Origin: an uncultured Marvinbryantia sp.
Lineage (GTDB): Bacteria > Bacillota > Clostridia > Lachnospirales > Lachnospiraceae
DNA: 34,189 nucleotides
Assembly (NCBI GenBank): GCA_934394985.1
Contig: CAKRRF010000028.1
Span: 1-34,189 of the forward strand
Direction: 5' to 3'
Both the position numbers and the translations under genes were made by a program. Every line of letters starts with the position of its first letter. The first letter of the stretch is position 1. The notes below the pieces were generated by a model. That model made no database searches, was not told the origin of the DNA, and worked only from the letters and a program-made list of their open reading frames with translations. Shown in pieces: positions 23,915-31,187 of the stretch.

Positions 23915-25128
23915 AACGATCCAATATAGATGCAATGATCTGTAAACAGGAAGGCATTACAGAGATTACAAGAGAGGAATTACACAGAATACAGCTGGAA
24001 AAACTGAATGCTGTGCTGAAAAGGGAAAAAGAACGGGACGGGTTTTACAGGAATCTGCCAGAAAGGCTGGAGAGCCTGGGTGATCTGAGAAATCTTCCAT
24101 TTACGACAGAAGCGGATCTGGCACAAGATGGCGGACGCATGCTGTTGTGTTCGCAGGGAGAAGTACAGAAAGTGATTTCAGAACAGACAAGTGGAACCAC
24201 CGGTGTGGGAAAACGTGTATTTTATACAGAGGGAGACTGCGAACATACGATAGAACTGTTTATGGCAGGACTCGGGGAATTTATTTATCCGGGAAACAGA
24301 ACGATGGTGGCCATGCCGTTTTCTGGCCCTTTTGGGCTGGGAGAACTGATAGCAGAAGCAGTCAGACGACTGGGCGCAAAACCACTTGCAGTCGGAACCG
24401 GAAGAACCTATGGTGAACTAAAAACCATTCTGGAAGAAACGCAGCCGGATACGTATGTTGGTATGCCGGTGGCCTTACTATCCATGCTCAGAATGTGTGG
24501 AAAGGGAAGCCTGAAAAGAGCACTGGTATCCGGGGATGCCTGCCCGCAGACTGTCATGAAAGCAATAGAAGAAATTCTGGAAACACGACTCTGGCCGCAT
24601 TATGGTTCCAGAGAGATGGGACTTGGCGGAGCGATCTGCTGTGCAGCTCATGACGGGATGCATATGAGAGAGAATCACTGTATTACAGAGATTATTGATA
24701 CAGCCGGAAATGTGCTGCCCGATGGCGAATGGGGAGAACTGGTGATCACAACCATTGGAATGGAAGCACAGCCGTTGATCCGGTATCGAACCGGAGATTA
24801 TACGCGGATTATCCCGGGACGGTGCAGCTGCAAAAGTGAAGTGAAGCGTCTGGATTTTGTGAAAAGGATCTATCAGTCAGAAAGCATGACAGAGTTGGAT
24901 GAAGGATTATTTGGAATACCGGAACTGATTGATTATTGCGTGAAAATAGTGAACGGAAAAAAAGAAATGACAGCACTTGTTTCATCAGAAGATGGAGAAG
25001 AACGGATCAGGACTGTGCTGGCAGAAAAACAGATCCTCCCATTGAATTGCAGAAAAGCAACCTGGGAGGATCGGGCTCTGTATCCTGCAAAGCGGAGAAT
25101 CTTACATCAGATGGCTGACTCTGAATAA
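23911..25128 (+). CDS. PaaK-like AMP-forming CoA ligase (DVU_1553-like)
   Basis: A 405-residue acyl/aryl-adenylating enzyme. Start GTG 23911 overlaps the radical SAM stop by 4 nt (GTGA). The phosphate loop is SEQTSGTTGVGKRVFYT (about 90-106). PFSGPFGLGELIAEAVRRLG and PHYGSREMGLGGAICC (A5-like motif) follow, then IRYRTGDYTRI with the conserved Asp (A7/A8). The C-terminal region is shorter than in phenylacetate-CoA ligase (about 430 aa) but ends with a Lys-containing KRRILHQ like the A10 lysine. It presumably activates a carboxylate, possibly the acid product of the Mop-type enzyme. That link is inference; a role in cofactor or lipid modification is the alternative. Confidence 0.82.
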   Translation: MKRSNIDAMICKQEGITEITREELHRIQLEKLNAVLKREKERDGFYRNLPERLESLGDLRNLPFTTEADLAQDGGRMLLCSQGEVQKVISEQTSGTTGVGKRVFYTEGDCEHTIELFMAGLGEFIYPGNRTMVAMPFSGPFGLGELIAEAVRRLGAKPLAVGTGRTYGELKTILEETQPDTYVGMPVALLSMLRMCGKGSLKRALVSGDACPQTVMKAIEEILETRLWPHYGSREMGLGGAICCAAHDGMHMRENHCITEIIDTAGNVLPDGEWGELVITTIGMEAQPLIRYRTGDYTRIIPGRCSCKSEVKRLDFVKRIYQSESMTELDEGLFGIPELIDYCVKIVNGKKEMTALVSSEDGEERIRTVLAEKQILPLNCRKATWEDRALYPAKRRILHQMADSE

Positions 25129-25847
25129 TACGGGCAATCCTCCCGGATACATTCGCGATTGTCTTCACAGTATTTACATGTGACAGAAGACAGAGGAATG
25201 GTGACAGAAGAAAATGGACTATAAAAATGAACAGTTTCTTCTATGGCGATCCTGCTGGTACGTTTGCAGCATCGTGGGCCGCCGATATCAGCCAGTCTGG
25301 ATAAAATGACAGAAACAAGCTTTTGCGGAAACGGCCAGGCATCTTTGTGAAGCGGGCCGGATCCGGTCATAACAGACATAAAAATACCGGCACCTGCCGC
25401 AGCACCGCAGACGCCCCAGTAACCACAGGTACCGCCAGGTACCTGTTTTGCTCTTTTACAGATCTCCGATAATGCAGCATCGTAATGCAGAGATTCTCCG
25501 TTATTGCGAAGTGCAGTCAGAAGCACACATGGAACGATCGCATGATGTTCCGGTCCGTGCATATGTACAGAAGGAAGATCCATGATTTCTTCCAGAAGAA
25601 GGAGCGGATCTTTTTCGGTACTGTCCCTGAGTGCGGCAATTACCGGTACGTAAGTACCATAACTGTGACAGGCATCACAGACAAAATGTCCATTTTCACA
25701 GACCGCATTGGTCAATTGCTCTTTATGGCAGATACTGCAGGTCATGACAGAACTCTCCGAACGATATGTGACAGGCGCTCCGCAAATCAGACAGCCCGTA
25801 AAATGTTCCGCTTCATCACAGCAACAGGAATTATTTGTATGATCCAT
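25107..25847 (-). CDS. DUF5714-type cysteine-rich protein
   Basis: Start ATG 25847 follows GAGGAGG by 9 nt; the frame to 25889 is rejected. The 246-residue protein starts with a Cys cluster (SCCCDE), then a two-knuckle zinc-ribbon (CLICGAPV; CSICHKEQ; CDACHSYG). The core has HMHGPEHH, VPGGTCGYWGVCGAAAGAGIF and PRCCKRTS, and the end has CKYCEDNRECIREDC. I recognise the PGGTCGYWGVCGAAAG pattern as DUF5714, which I recall near radical SAM and methyltransferase genes. Its stop lies inside the 3' end of the CoA ligase gene, a 22-nt tail-to-tail overlap. A metal or Fe-S role is likely; activity unknown. Confidence 0.72.
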   Translation of the reverse strand: MDHTNNSCCCDEAEHFTGCLICGAPVTYRSESSVMTCSICHKEQLTNAVCENGHFVCDACHSYGTYVPVIAALRDSTEKDPLLLLEEIMDLPSVHMHGPEHHAIVPCVLLTALRNNGESLHYDAALSEICKRAKQVPGGTCGYWGVCGAAAGAGIFMSVMTGSGPLHKDAWPFPQKLVSVILSRLADIGGPRCCKRTSRIAIEETVHFYSPFSSVTIPLSSVTCKYCEDNRECIREDCPYYSESAI

Positions 25848-25901
25848 TTCTGATCGCCTCCTCAAAAATATTTTTATCAGTATGAACAACTATATAGTAG
25901 T

Positions 25902-25931
25902 ATTTAATCGTTTTTTTTTCATATTTGTCAA
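25902..25931 (-). promoter_or_regulatory. Probable promoter of the DUF5714 gene
   Basis: On the minus strand, TTGACA (25931-25926) is followed by an A-rich spacer of about 18 nt and TTAAAT. It shares the 176-nt divergent intergenic region with the promoter of the FdrA fusion. Confidence 0.5.
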
Positions 25932-25952
25932 GACTTTTTCATTAAAAATGTA

Positions 25953-25981
25953 TTGAAAAACAGCGTACTTCTTGCCATAAT
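25953..25981 (+). promoter_or_regulatory. Promoter of the FdrA-DUF1116 fusion gene
   Basis: TTGAAA (25953-25958), a 17-nt spacer, and CATAAT (25976-25981). The start codon lies 43 nt downstream of the -10 box, with AGGAGG in between. Confidence 0.65.
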
Positions 25982-26023
25982 AGAGACAGTAAAAAGTGGC
26001 TGACCACAACAGGAGGAATTTTA

Positions 26024-29020
26024 ATGTTAAAAACAATTGTGAAAAAAGGAAGTTACCATGATTCTGTGGTTCTGATGCTTCTGACCAACCAGATTTCCGC
26101 ACTGGAAGGAGTCAGAAAGGCATCCATTATGATGGCAACACCAGCGAATAAAGATATTTTCAAACAGAGTGGACTGGATACGAAGGAACTGATGGAAGCA
26201 ACGGCCAATGATATGGTCGTGGTGGCAGATGTGGAAGATGAACGTCTCCTGGATCAGATTATGGAGACGGCAGAAGAATTTTTCAAAAAACAGTCAACCG
26301 TCAGTGCCGGAAAAAAAGAAGAAAGTGTGAAGTCCTGGGATAAGGCTCTGGAAAAGCTTCCGGATGCCAATCTGGCAGTGATCTCCATTCCGGGCATGTA
26401 CGCAGCACTGGAAGCAGACCGTGCACTGGATGAAGGAATGAATGTCTTCATGTTCAGTGACAATGTGACACTGGAAGACGAAGTGGCATTGAAGAAAAAG
26501 GCGCATGAAAAGGGGCTCTCTGTTATGGGACCAGACTGCGGTACCGGAATCATCCAGAGTGTACCGATCGCATTTACGAATAAGGTAGCACCGGGTTCCA
26601 TCGGTATCATCGGAGCATCCGGAACCGGTATCCAGGAGCTGACTACGATCATTGACCGTCTGGGTGAAGGAGTGAAGAATGCCATTGGAACAGGTGGAAG
26701 AGATCTGTCCACAGCGGTAGGCGGCATTACGATGATGGATATGATCGATGCTATGGAAAAAGATGATACCGTGAAGGTGCTGGTGGTCCTTTCCAAGCCG
26801 CCAGCAAAAGAAGTCAGAGAAAAGATCTCAGATCGCCTGAGTAATTTCAGTAAACCGGTTATTACCCTGTTCTTAGGAGAAAAACCGGAATACCATGAAG
26901 AGAATTTTTATCATACCTATACACTGGATGAGACGGCCCGTCTGGCAGTCAGTCTGGTAAGAGGAGAAGAGATTCCAGAAGCGACAGCAGATGTGGATAA
27001 ATCTGAGTTTTATAAAGCAGAGGATCAGAAAACAATCAAAGCATATTATTCGGGCGGCACACTGGCAAATGAAGCAGCTATGCTGATTAAGGATGCTATG
27101 AACTGTGAGATCCCACCGGAAGATATAGAAGGTTATATGCTGCAGTTAAATGGAAATGTGGTGATTGATCTGGGAGATGATGCTTATACAAAAGGAAAAC
27201 CACATCCGATGATTGATCCTGCAAAGCGTATCGAATGTATGCGGGAAGCAGTCGATGATGAAAGTACCGGAGCTATTTTATTTGACATCATGCTGGGATA
27301 TGGCTCTCATGAAGATATGGCAGGAGCGCTGATTCCGACGATTGAAGAATTAAAGAAAAAAGCAGAGGCAGCCCAAAGAAAGGTATTTTTCGTAGCTACT
27401 GTATGCGGAACCAGAAAAGATTTCCAGGGATATGATGAGGCCGTAAAGAAACTGAAAGATGCCGGAGTAATTGTATGTGAAAATAACAAACTGGCTGTTC
27501 AGACCGCCATTCAGGCAGTGGGTCTGGATTTTACGGAGCCGGTGAAAGAGATTCGTGCCAAAAATACGGTATCTACAGAAAAAGCAGAACCATCCGAAAA
27601 GCTGATGCAGCTTCTTTCACAGAAACCAAAGATCATCAATGTAGGATTAAAGAGCTTTGCAGAAGTGGCAGAAGACTTTGGCTGTGAAGTGGTACAGTAT
27701 GACTGGATGCCGCCTGCGGGGGGAGATGTACGTCTGATTAAGACACTGAATTTCCTGAGAAATTATGAAGGAATTGATGAGGCAAACAAACGTGTGATTG
27801 CCAAGGTGGTGGCCAGCCAGCCGGTAATCAGACGGGTAAAACGTGCGAAAGAAGTAATTCCGCAGATCACAGAAGGAAAAGTGATCCTTCATGCAGGACC
27901 GCCAATCGAATACAAAAATATGCCGGATCCGGTACAGGGTTCCTGCGTGGGTGCTGTTCTTTTTGAAGAATGGGCAGATAACGAAGCAGATGCCAGAGCA
28001 CTGCTGGCGTCCGGAGAAGTGAAATTTATTCCTTGCCATCACTGCAATGCAGTCGGACCAATGGGAGGTATCACATCTGCAAATATGCCGGTATTTGTGG
28101 TAAAGAATGAGACAGACGGCAATGAAGCGTACTGTACTATGAATGAGGGTATCGGAAAAGTGCTGAGATTCGGGGCATATTCCGAAGAAGTAGTCAATCG
28201 TCTCCGCTGGATGCGTGATATCCTTGGTCCGACACTGGATCGTGCCATCACAGAACTGGGCGGGTTAAACGTCAATCCACTGGTGGCAAAGGCAGTGGCG
28301 ATGGGAGACGAATTCCATCAGAGAAACATCGCTGCATCACTGGCCTTTATGAAAGAAGTGGCACCTGTCATTACCAGATTGGAAATGTCAGAAAAAGACC
28401 GCTATGATGTGATCAAATTCCTGGCTGACACTGATCAGTTCTTCTTAAATATTATGATGGCAACTGCAAAATCTGTTATGGACGGTGCGCGTACCATTAC
28501 AGACGGAACCATTGTTACCGCTATGTGTCGAAATGGTGTGGAGTTTGGTATTCGTATTGCCGGTATGGGAGATGAATGGTTCACGGGGCCGGTAAATACG
28601 CCGAAGGGACTGTATTTTACCGGATATGATGAAGAAGACGGATGCCCGGATATGGGGGACAGTGCCATTACAGAAACCTTTGGTGTGGGTGGTATGGCCA
28701 TGATTGCAGCACCTGCTGTTACCAGATTCCTGGGTGCCGGCGGATACGAAGATGCTCTTCGTGTCAGCAATGAGATGGCGGAGATTACGATTGATCACAA
28801 TCCGAATTTTATTATTCCGACCTGGAACTTTCAGGGAACCTGTCTGGGAATTGATGCCAGACTGGTGGTGGAAAAAGGTATTACACCGGTAATCAATACC
28901 GGTATCGCCCACAAGATTGCAGGTTACGGGCAGGTAGGTGCCGGAACCGTACATCCACCGATTGAATGTTTTGAAAAAGCAATTCTGGCCTATGCAAAGA
29001 AGCTGGGCTTTGAAGCATAA
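26024..29020 (+). CDS. fdrA: FdrA-DUF1116 (AllF-AllG-like) fusion protein, possible oxamate-type carbamoyltransferase
   Basis: A 998-residue fusion. Residues 1 to about 578 match E. coli FdrA from memory: MMATPANKDIF, LPDANLAVISIPG, MFSDNVTLEDEVAL, GLSVMGPDCGTGII, IIGASGTGIQEL, GTGGRDLS, SGGTLANEA, IDLGDDAYTKGKPHPMIDP, INVGLKSFAEVA. These are succinyl-CoA-synthetase-like domains. About 583-998 match YlbE/DUF1116: ILHAGPPIEYKNM, GAVLFEEWADNEADA, PCHHCNAVGPMGGI, and C-terminal GTCLGIDARLVVE. In E. coli, FdrA, YlbE and YlbF (AllF, AllG, AllH) have been reported as oxamate carbamoyltransferase in allantoin breakdown. Here the first two are one chain and no YlbF/DUF2877 gene is visible. AGGAGG precedes the ATG. 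It has its own promoter, so it may not belong to the mop operon. Confidence 0.88.
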   Translation: MLKTIVKKGSYHDSVVLMLLTNQISALEGVRKASIMMATPANKDIFKQSGLDTKELMEATANDMVVVADVEDERLLDQIMETAEEFFKKQSTVSAGKKEESVKSWDKALEKLPDANLAVISIPGMYAALEADRALDEGMNVFMFSDNVTLEDEVALKKKAHEKGLSVMGPDCGTGIIQSVPIAFTNKVAPGSIGIIGASGTGIQELTTIIDRLGEGVKNAIGTGGRDLSTAVGGITMMDMIDAMEKDDTVKVLVVLSKPPAKEVREKISDRLSNFSKPVITLFLGEKPEYHEENFYHTYTLDETARLAVSLVRGEEIPEATADVDKSEFYKAEDQKTIKAYYSGGTLANEAAMLIKDAMNCEIPPEDIEGYMLQLNGNVVIDLGDDAYTKGKPHPMIDPAKRIECMREAVDDESTGAILFDIMLGYGSHEDMAGALIPTIEELKKKAEAAQRKVFFVATVCGTRKDFQGYDEAVKKLKDAGVIVCENNKLAVQTAIQAVGLDFTEPVKEIRAKNTVSTEKAEPSEKLMQLLSQKPKIINVGLKSFAEVAEDFGCEVVQYDWMPPAGGDVRLIKTLNFLRNYEGIDEANKRVIAKVVASQPVIRRVKRAKEVIPQITEGKVILHAGPPIEYKNMPDPVQGSCVGAVLFEEWADNEADARALLASGEVKFIPCHHCNAVGPMGGITSANMPVFVVKNETDGNEAYCTMNEGIGKVLRFGAYSEEVVNRLRWMRDILGPTLDRAITELGGLNVNPLVAKAVAMGDEFHQRNIAASLAFMKEVAPVITRLEMSEKDRYDVIKFLADTDQFFLNIMMATAKSVMDGARTITDGTIVTAMCRNGVEFGIRIAGMGDEWFTGPVNTPKGLYFTGYDEEDGCPDMGDSAITETFGVGGMAMIAAPAVTRFLGAGGYEDALRVSNEMAEITIDHNPNFIIPTWNFQGTCLGIDARLVVEKGITPVINTGIAHKIAGYGQVGAGTVHPPIECFEKAILAYAKKLGFEA

Positions 29021-29042
29021 AAATATCTTCCTGAATGCGAAT

Positions 29043-29091
29043 AAAAAGACTCCGGAGCATTACAGAATAGTAGGGCTCGGGAGTCTTTTTA
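29043..29091. terminator. Bidirectional terminator between convergent FdrA-fusion and MATE genes
   Basis: AAAAAGACTCC (29043-29053) pairs with GGAGTCTTTTT (29080-29090), with an inner GAGC/GCTC extension. T-runs on both strands let it serve both genes; it lies 1 nt from the MATE stop. Confidence 0.88.
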
Positions 29092-30420
29092 TCATAACTC
29101 ATTGAGAATATTACTTTTTTTCATGTAGTACAGTCCAACGATGTCAGCCAGTACCCAACCGATTGGTATGGCCATCCAGATACCGATTTCTCCGATCTGC
29201 GAAGCCAGAATGTATGCCAGAAGAACACGGGTGCCGAGGGAGATTACAGTCAGTACCACAGACATTTCTGCACGTTTGATAGCGCGGTAAAAGCCATATA
29301 ACAGGAACAGACAGCCGATGCAGCAGTAGAAAGCGCCTTCAACACGAAGGTAGCGCACACCTGCGGCGATAACTTCCACTTCTTTGGCACTGATAAAGAT
29401 TTTCATCAGCGGTGCAGCAAAGATAAATACCAGCGCAGAGATAATCAGGCTGAATACAATGCTGATACAGAAGGCTTCTTTGGTGCCTTTGCGGATGCGT
29501 TCCCGGTCATTTGCACCATAGTTCTGTGCAATGAAGGTAGAAAAAGCATTGCCAAAATCCTGTACCGGAAGATAGGCAAAGGTATCAATTTTTACACCCG
29601 CAGCGAAAGCTGCCATAACAGTAGGCCCGAAGCTGTTTACCAGCCCCTGTACCATCAGAATGCCAAAGTTCATGACAGACTGCTGAAGGCAGGTCAGGGA
29701 AGAAAGACTGGTTATTTCACCAAGAATATTCCGGTCAAAATGTGTTTTCTTGAAATTCGGGAGCAGGTGGCGGCTGTGGCAGAACATATAAATTACAATT
29801 CCTATGCCGGATACATACTGGGCAAGGACTGTGGCAAAAGCAGCACCTGCAATTCCCCATGGCAAAACAGCAACAAACAGCAGATCCAGTATAATATTCA
29901 GAACTGCAGATACGGCCAGAAATACCAGTGGAATGGTGGAATTTCCAAGGGCTCTTAAAAGGCAGGAAAAGAAGTTATACAGGGATGTGGCAATCAGTCC
30001 TGCAAAAATAATCAGGAGGTACTGACGCATGCCAGTCATAATCTCTTCCGGTGTGCGCAGGAACGCAAGAATCGGATTTATAAAAAGATAAACCAGTGCA
30101 TTCAGCAGAATGGTTACAGACATAATCAGGCAGAAAGCATGGGTAATGGAAGATTTTAAAGAAGTTTCATCATTCTTCCCCCGGTAAATGGAAAACAGGG
30201 CACCGGATCCCATGCTCAGTCCCAGAAAAATAGATGTCAGGAAGGTCATAAGGGAGTAGGCGGAACCTACAGCGGCCAGTGCATTTTTTCCAAGCACCCG
30301 TCCCACGATCAGGGTATCAGCAATGTTGTAAAACTGCTGAAGCATGTTCCCGGCGATCATCGGAAGGGCAAACAGCATCAGGGAACGGGAAATATTTCCT
30401 TTTGTCAGATCACGATACAT
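29092..30420 (-). CDS. MATE-family multidrug/cation antiporter
   Basis: Start ATG 30420 is chosen because GGAG lies 8 nt upstream; GTG 30429 and ATG 30426 abut the ribosome site too closely. The 442-residue protein has twelve expected helices and MATE signatures: FALPMIAGNMLQQFYNIADTLIVGRVLG at the N-terminus, ALGNSTIPL, and the second-half repeat with FGNAFSTFIAQNYGAN and GFYRAIKRAEMS. It exports cationic drugs or metabolites using a Na+ or H+ gradient. It is divergent from the Lrp-type regulator, which may control it. Confidence 0.92.
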   Translation of the reverse strand: MYRDLTKGNISRSLMLFALPMIAGNMLQQFYNIADTLIVGRVLGKNALAAVGSAYSLMTFLTSIFLGLSMGSGALFSIYRGKNDETSLKSSITHAFCLIMSVTILLNALVYLFINPILAFLRTPEEIMTGMRQYLLIIFAGLIATSLYNFFSCLLRALGNSTIPLVFLAVSAVLNIILDLLFVAVLPWGIAGAAFATVLAQYVSGIGIVIYMFCHSRHLLPNFKKTHFDRNILGEITSLSSLTCLQQSVMNFGILMVQGLVNSFGPTVMAAFAAGVKIDTFAYLPVQDFGNAFSTFIAQNYGANDRERIRKGTKEAFCISIVFSLIISALVFIFAAPLMKIFISAKEVEVIAAGVRYLRVEGAFYCCIGCLFLLYGFYRAIKRAEMSVVLTVISLGTRVLLAYILASQIGEIGIWMAIPIGWVLADIVGLYYMKKSNILNEL

Positions 30421-30459
30421 ATTCATCACTCCGTAATTTAATTATTTCTATTAGTACAT

Positions 30460-30488
30460 ATCATATACCTAAAAAATACATAACGCAA
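30460..30488 (-). promoter_or_regulatory. Promoter of the MATE gene
   Basis: On the minus strand: TTGCGT (30488-30483), a 17-nt spacer, and TATGAT (30465-30460), about 40 nt upstream of the chosen start. Confidence 0.55.
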
Positions 30489-30492
30489 TAAT

Positions 30493-30505
30493 GAAATTAC
30501 ATTTC
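30493..30505. promoter_or_regulatory. Candidate Lrp-type operator in the divergent region
   Basis: GAAAT-TAC-ATTTC is a perfect 5+3+5 inverted repeat between the two divergent promoters, close to the MATE -35 box. Lrp/AsnC proteins often bind such short AT-rich palindromes near their own genes. Assignment is by position only. Confidence 0.3.
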
Positions 30506-30520
30506 GTAACAAAAAGATGG

Positions 30521-30549
30521 TTGGAGTGAGAAAAAGAATATGGTACAAT
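30521..30549 (+). promoter_or_regulatory. Promoter of the Lrp/AsnC gene
   Basis: TTGGAG (30521-30526), a 17-nt spacer, and TACAAT (30544-30549) with an upstream TGG (extended -10). Confidence 0.65.
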
Positions 30550-30578
30550 GAAGAAAGAAAAGATACGGAGGCGAAAAG

Positions 30579-31037
30579 ATGTATCTGAGTGGATTGGAAG
30601 AATTAGATCGGAAAATATTGGAGCTTTTAAGCGAAAATGCAAGATATACTTATTCAGAGATTGGAGAAAAACTCGGCGTGTCACGTGTTGCCGTGAAAAA
30701 TCATATTGATGCCATGGAGCAAAAGAAGATTATTGAAGATTACACGGTAATTATTAATCCGCAGAAGCTTGGGGGAGCAGTGTCCTGTTATTTTGAAATC
30801 GAGACGGCAGCGGATACGTTTGCAGAGGTGGTAAAGCAGTTAAATGCCTGTCCGACCATTACCCAGATCTACCGTGTGACCGGAGCGAACAAGCTGCATG
30901 TACACGCAGTGGCTGCAGATCAGGCAGAGCTGGAGAAACTAATGACAGAATGCCTGGATCAACTGCCTGGTGTGGAAAAAGTGACGACCAATGTGATTTT
31001 ATCCAGAATCAAAGATGTGAAGGGACTGCGTTTATAG
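30579..31037 (+). CDS. Lrp/AsnC-family transcriptional regulator
   Basis: A 152-residue protein. The N-terminal HTH begins LDRKILELLSENARYTYSEIGEKLGVSRVAVKNHIDAMEQ (about 7-46), followed by the linker IEDYTVIINPQKLGG and a RAM/ligand-binding domain (about 65-145, with VTGANKLHVHAVAAD). Size matches the family. Such proteins form octamers and usually sense amino acids or related small molecules. CGGAGG precedes the ATG. It probably autoregulates and may control the divergent MATE exporter. Confidence 0.92.
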   Translation: MYLSGLEELDRKILELLSENARYTYSEIGEKLGVSRVAVKNHIDAMEQKKIIEDYTVIINPQKLGGAVSCYFEIETAADTFAEVVKQLNACPTITQIYRVTGANKLHVHAVAADQAELEKLMTECLDQLPGVEKVTTNVILSRIKDVKGLRL

Positions 31038-31040
31038 TTT

Positions 31041-31060
31041 ATAGATGAAGCCATCTATTT
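31041..31060 (+). terminator. Weak hairpin terminator after the Lrp/AsnC gene
   Basis: ATAGATG (31041-31047) and CATCTAT (31052-31058) form a 7-bp stem with a 4-nt loop, followed only by TTTACATT. It lies 4 nt after the stop codon. Confidence 0.45.
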
Positions 31061-31063
31061 ACA

Positions 31064-31092
31064 TTGACGTAAAGCATAAATAACATTAAAAT
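31064..31092 (+). promoter_or_regulatory. Strong promoter of the XRE-GntR regulator gene
   Basis: TTGACG (31064-31069), a 17-nt spacer, and TAAAAT (31087-31092). The inverted repeats at 31093-31146 begin immediately after the -10 box. Confidence 0.7.
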
Positions 31093-31146
31093 GATGCCAG
31101 GGATTATGGGAGTACGAAGTACGGAATAATCCGTAAGGCATCTTTT
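31093..31146 (+). promoter_or_regulatory. Nested inverted repeats at the transcription start of the XRE-GntR gene
   Basis: GATGCC (31093-31098) pairs with GGCATC (31137-31142) and is followed by TTTT. Inside, GGATTAT (31101-31107) pairs with ATAATCC (31126-31132), enclosing GTAC-GAA-GTAC. It could be an operator set for autoregulation or, as RNA, a leader hairpin or attenuator; the outer left arm probably precedes the transcription start, which favours the DNA-operator reading for that arm. Confidence 0.5.
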
Positions 31147-31187
31147 GACCGTAACATCATGAAAACAGAACAGATGGGAAAAGAATT

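Noticed and set aside
26254..26796. Minus-strand open frame of 180 codons inside the FdrA fusion
   Set aside because: Low-complexity Ser/Pro/Ile composition typical of an antisense shadow of a conserved coding region.
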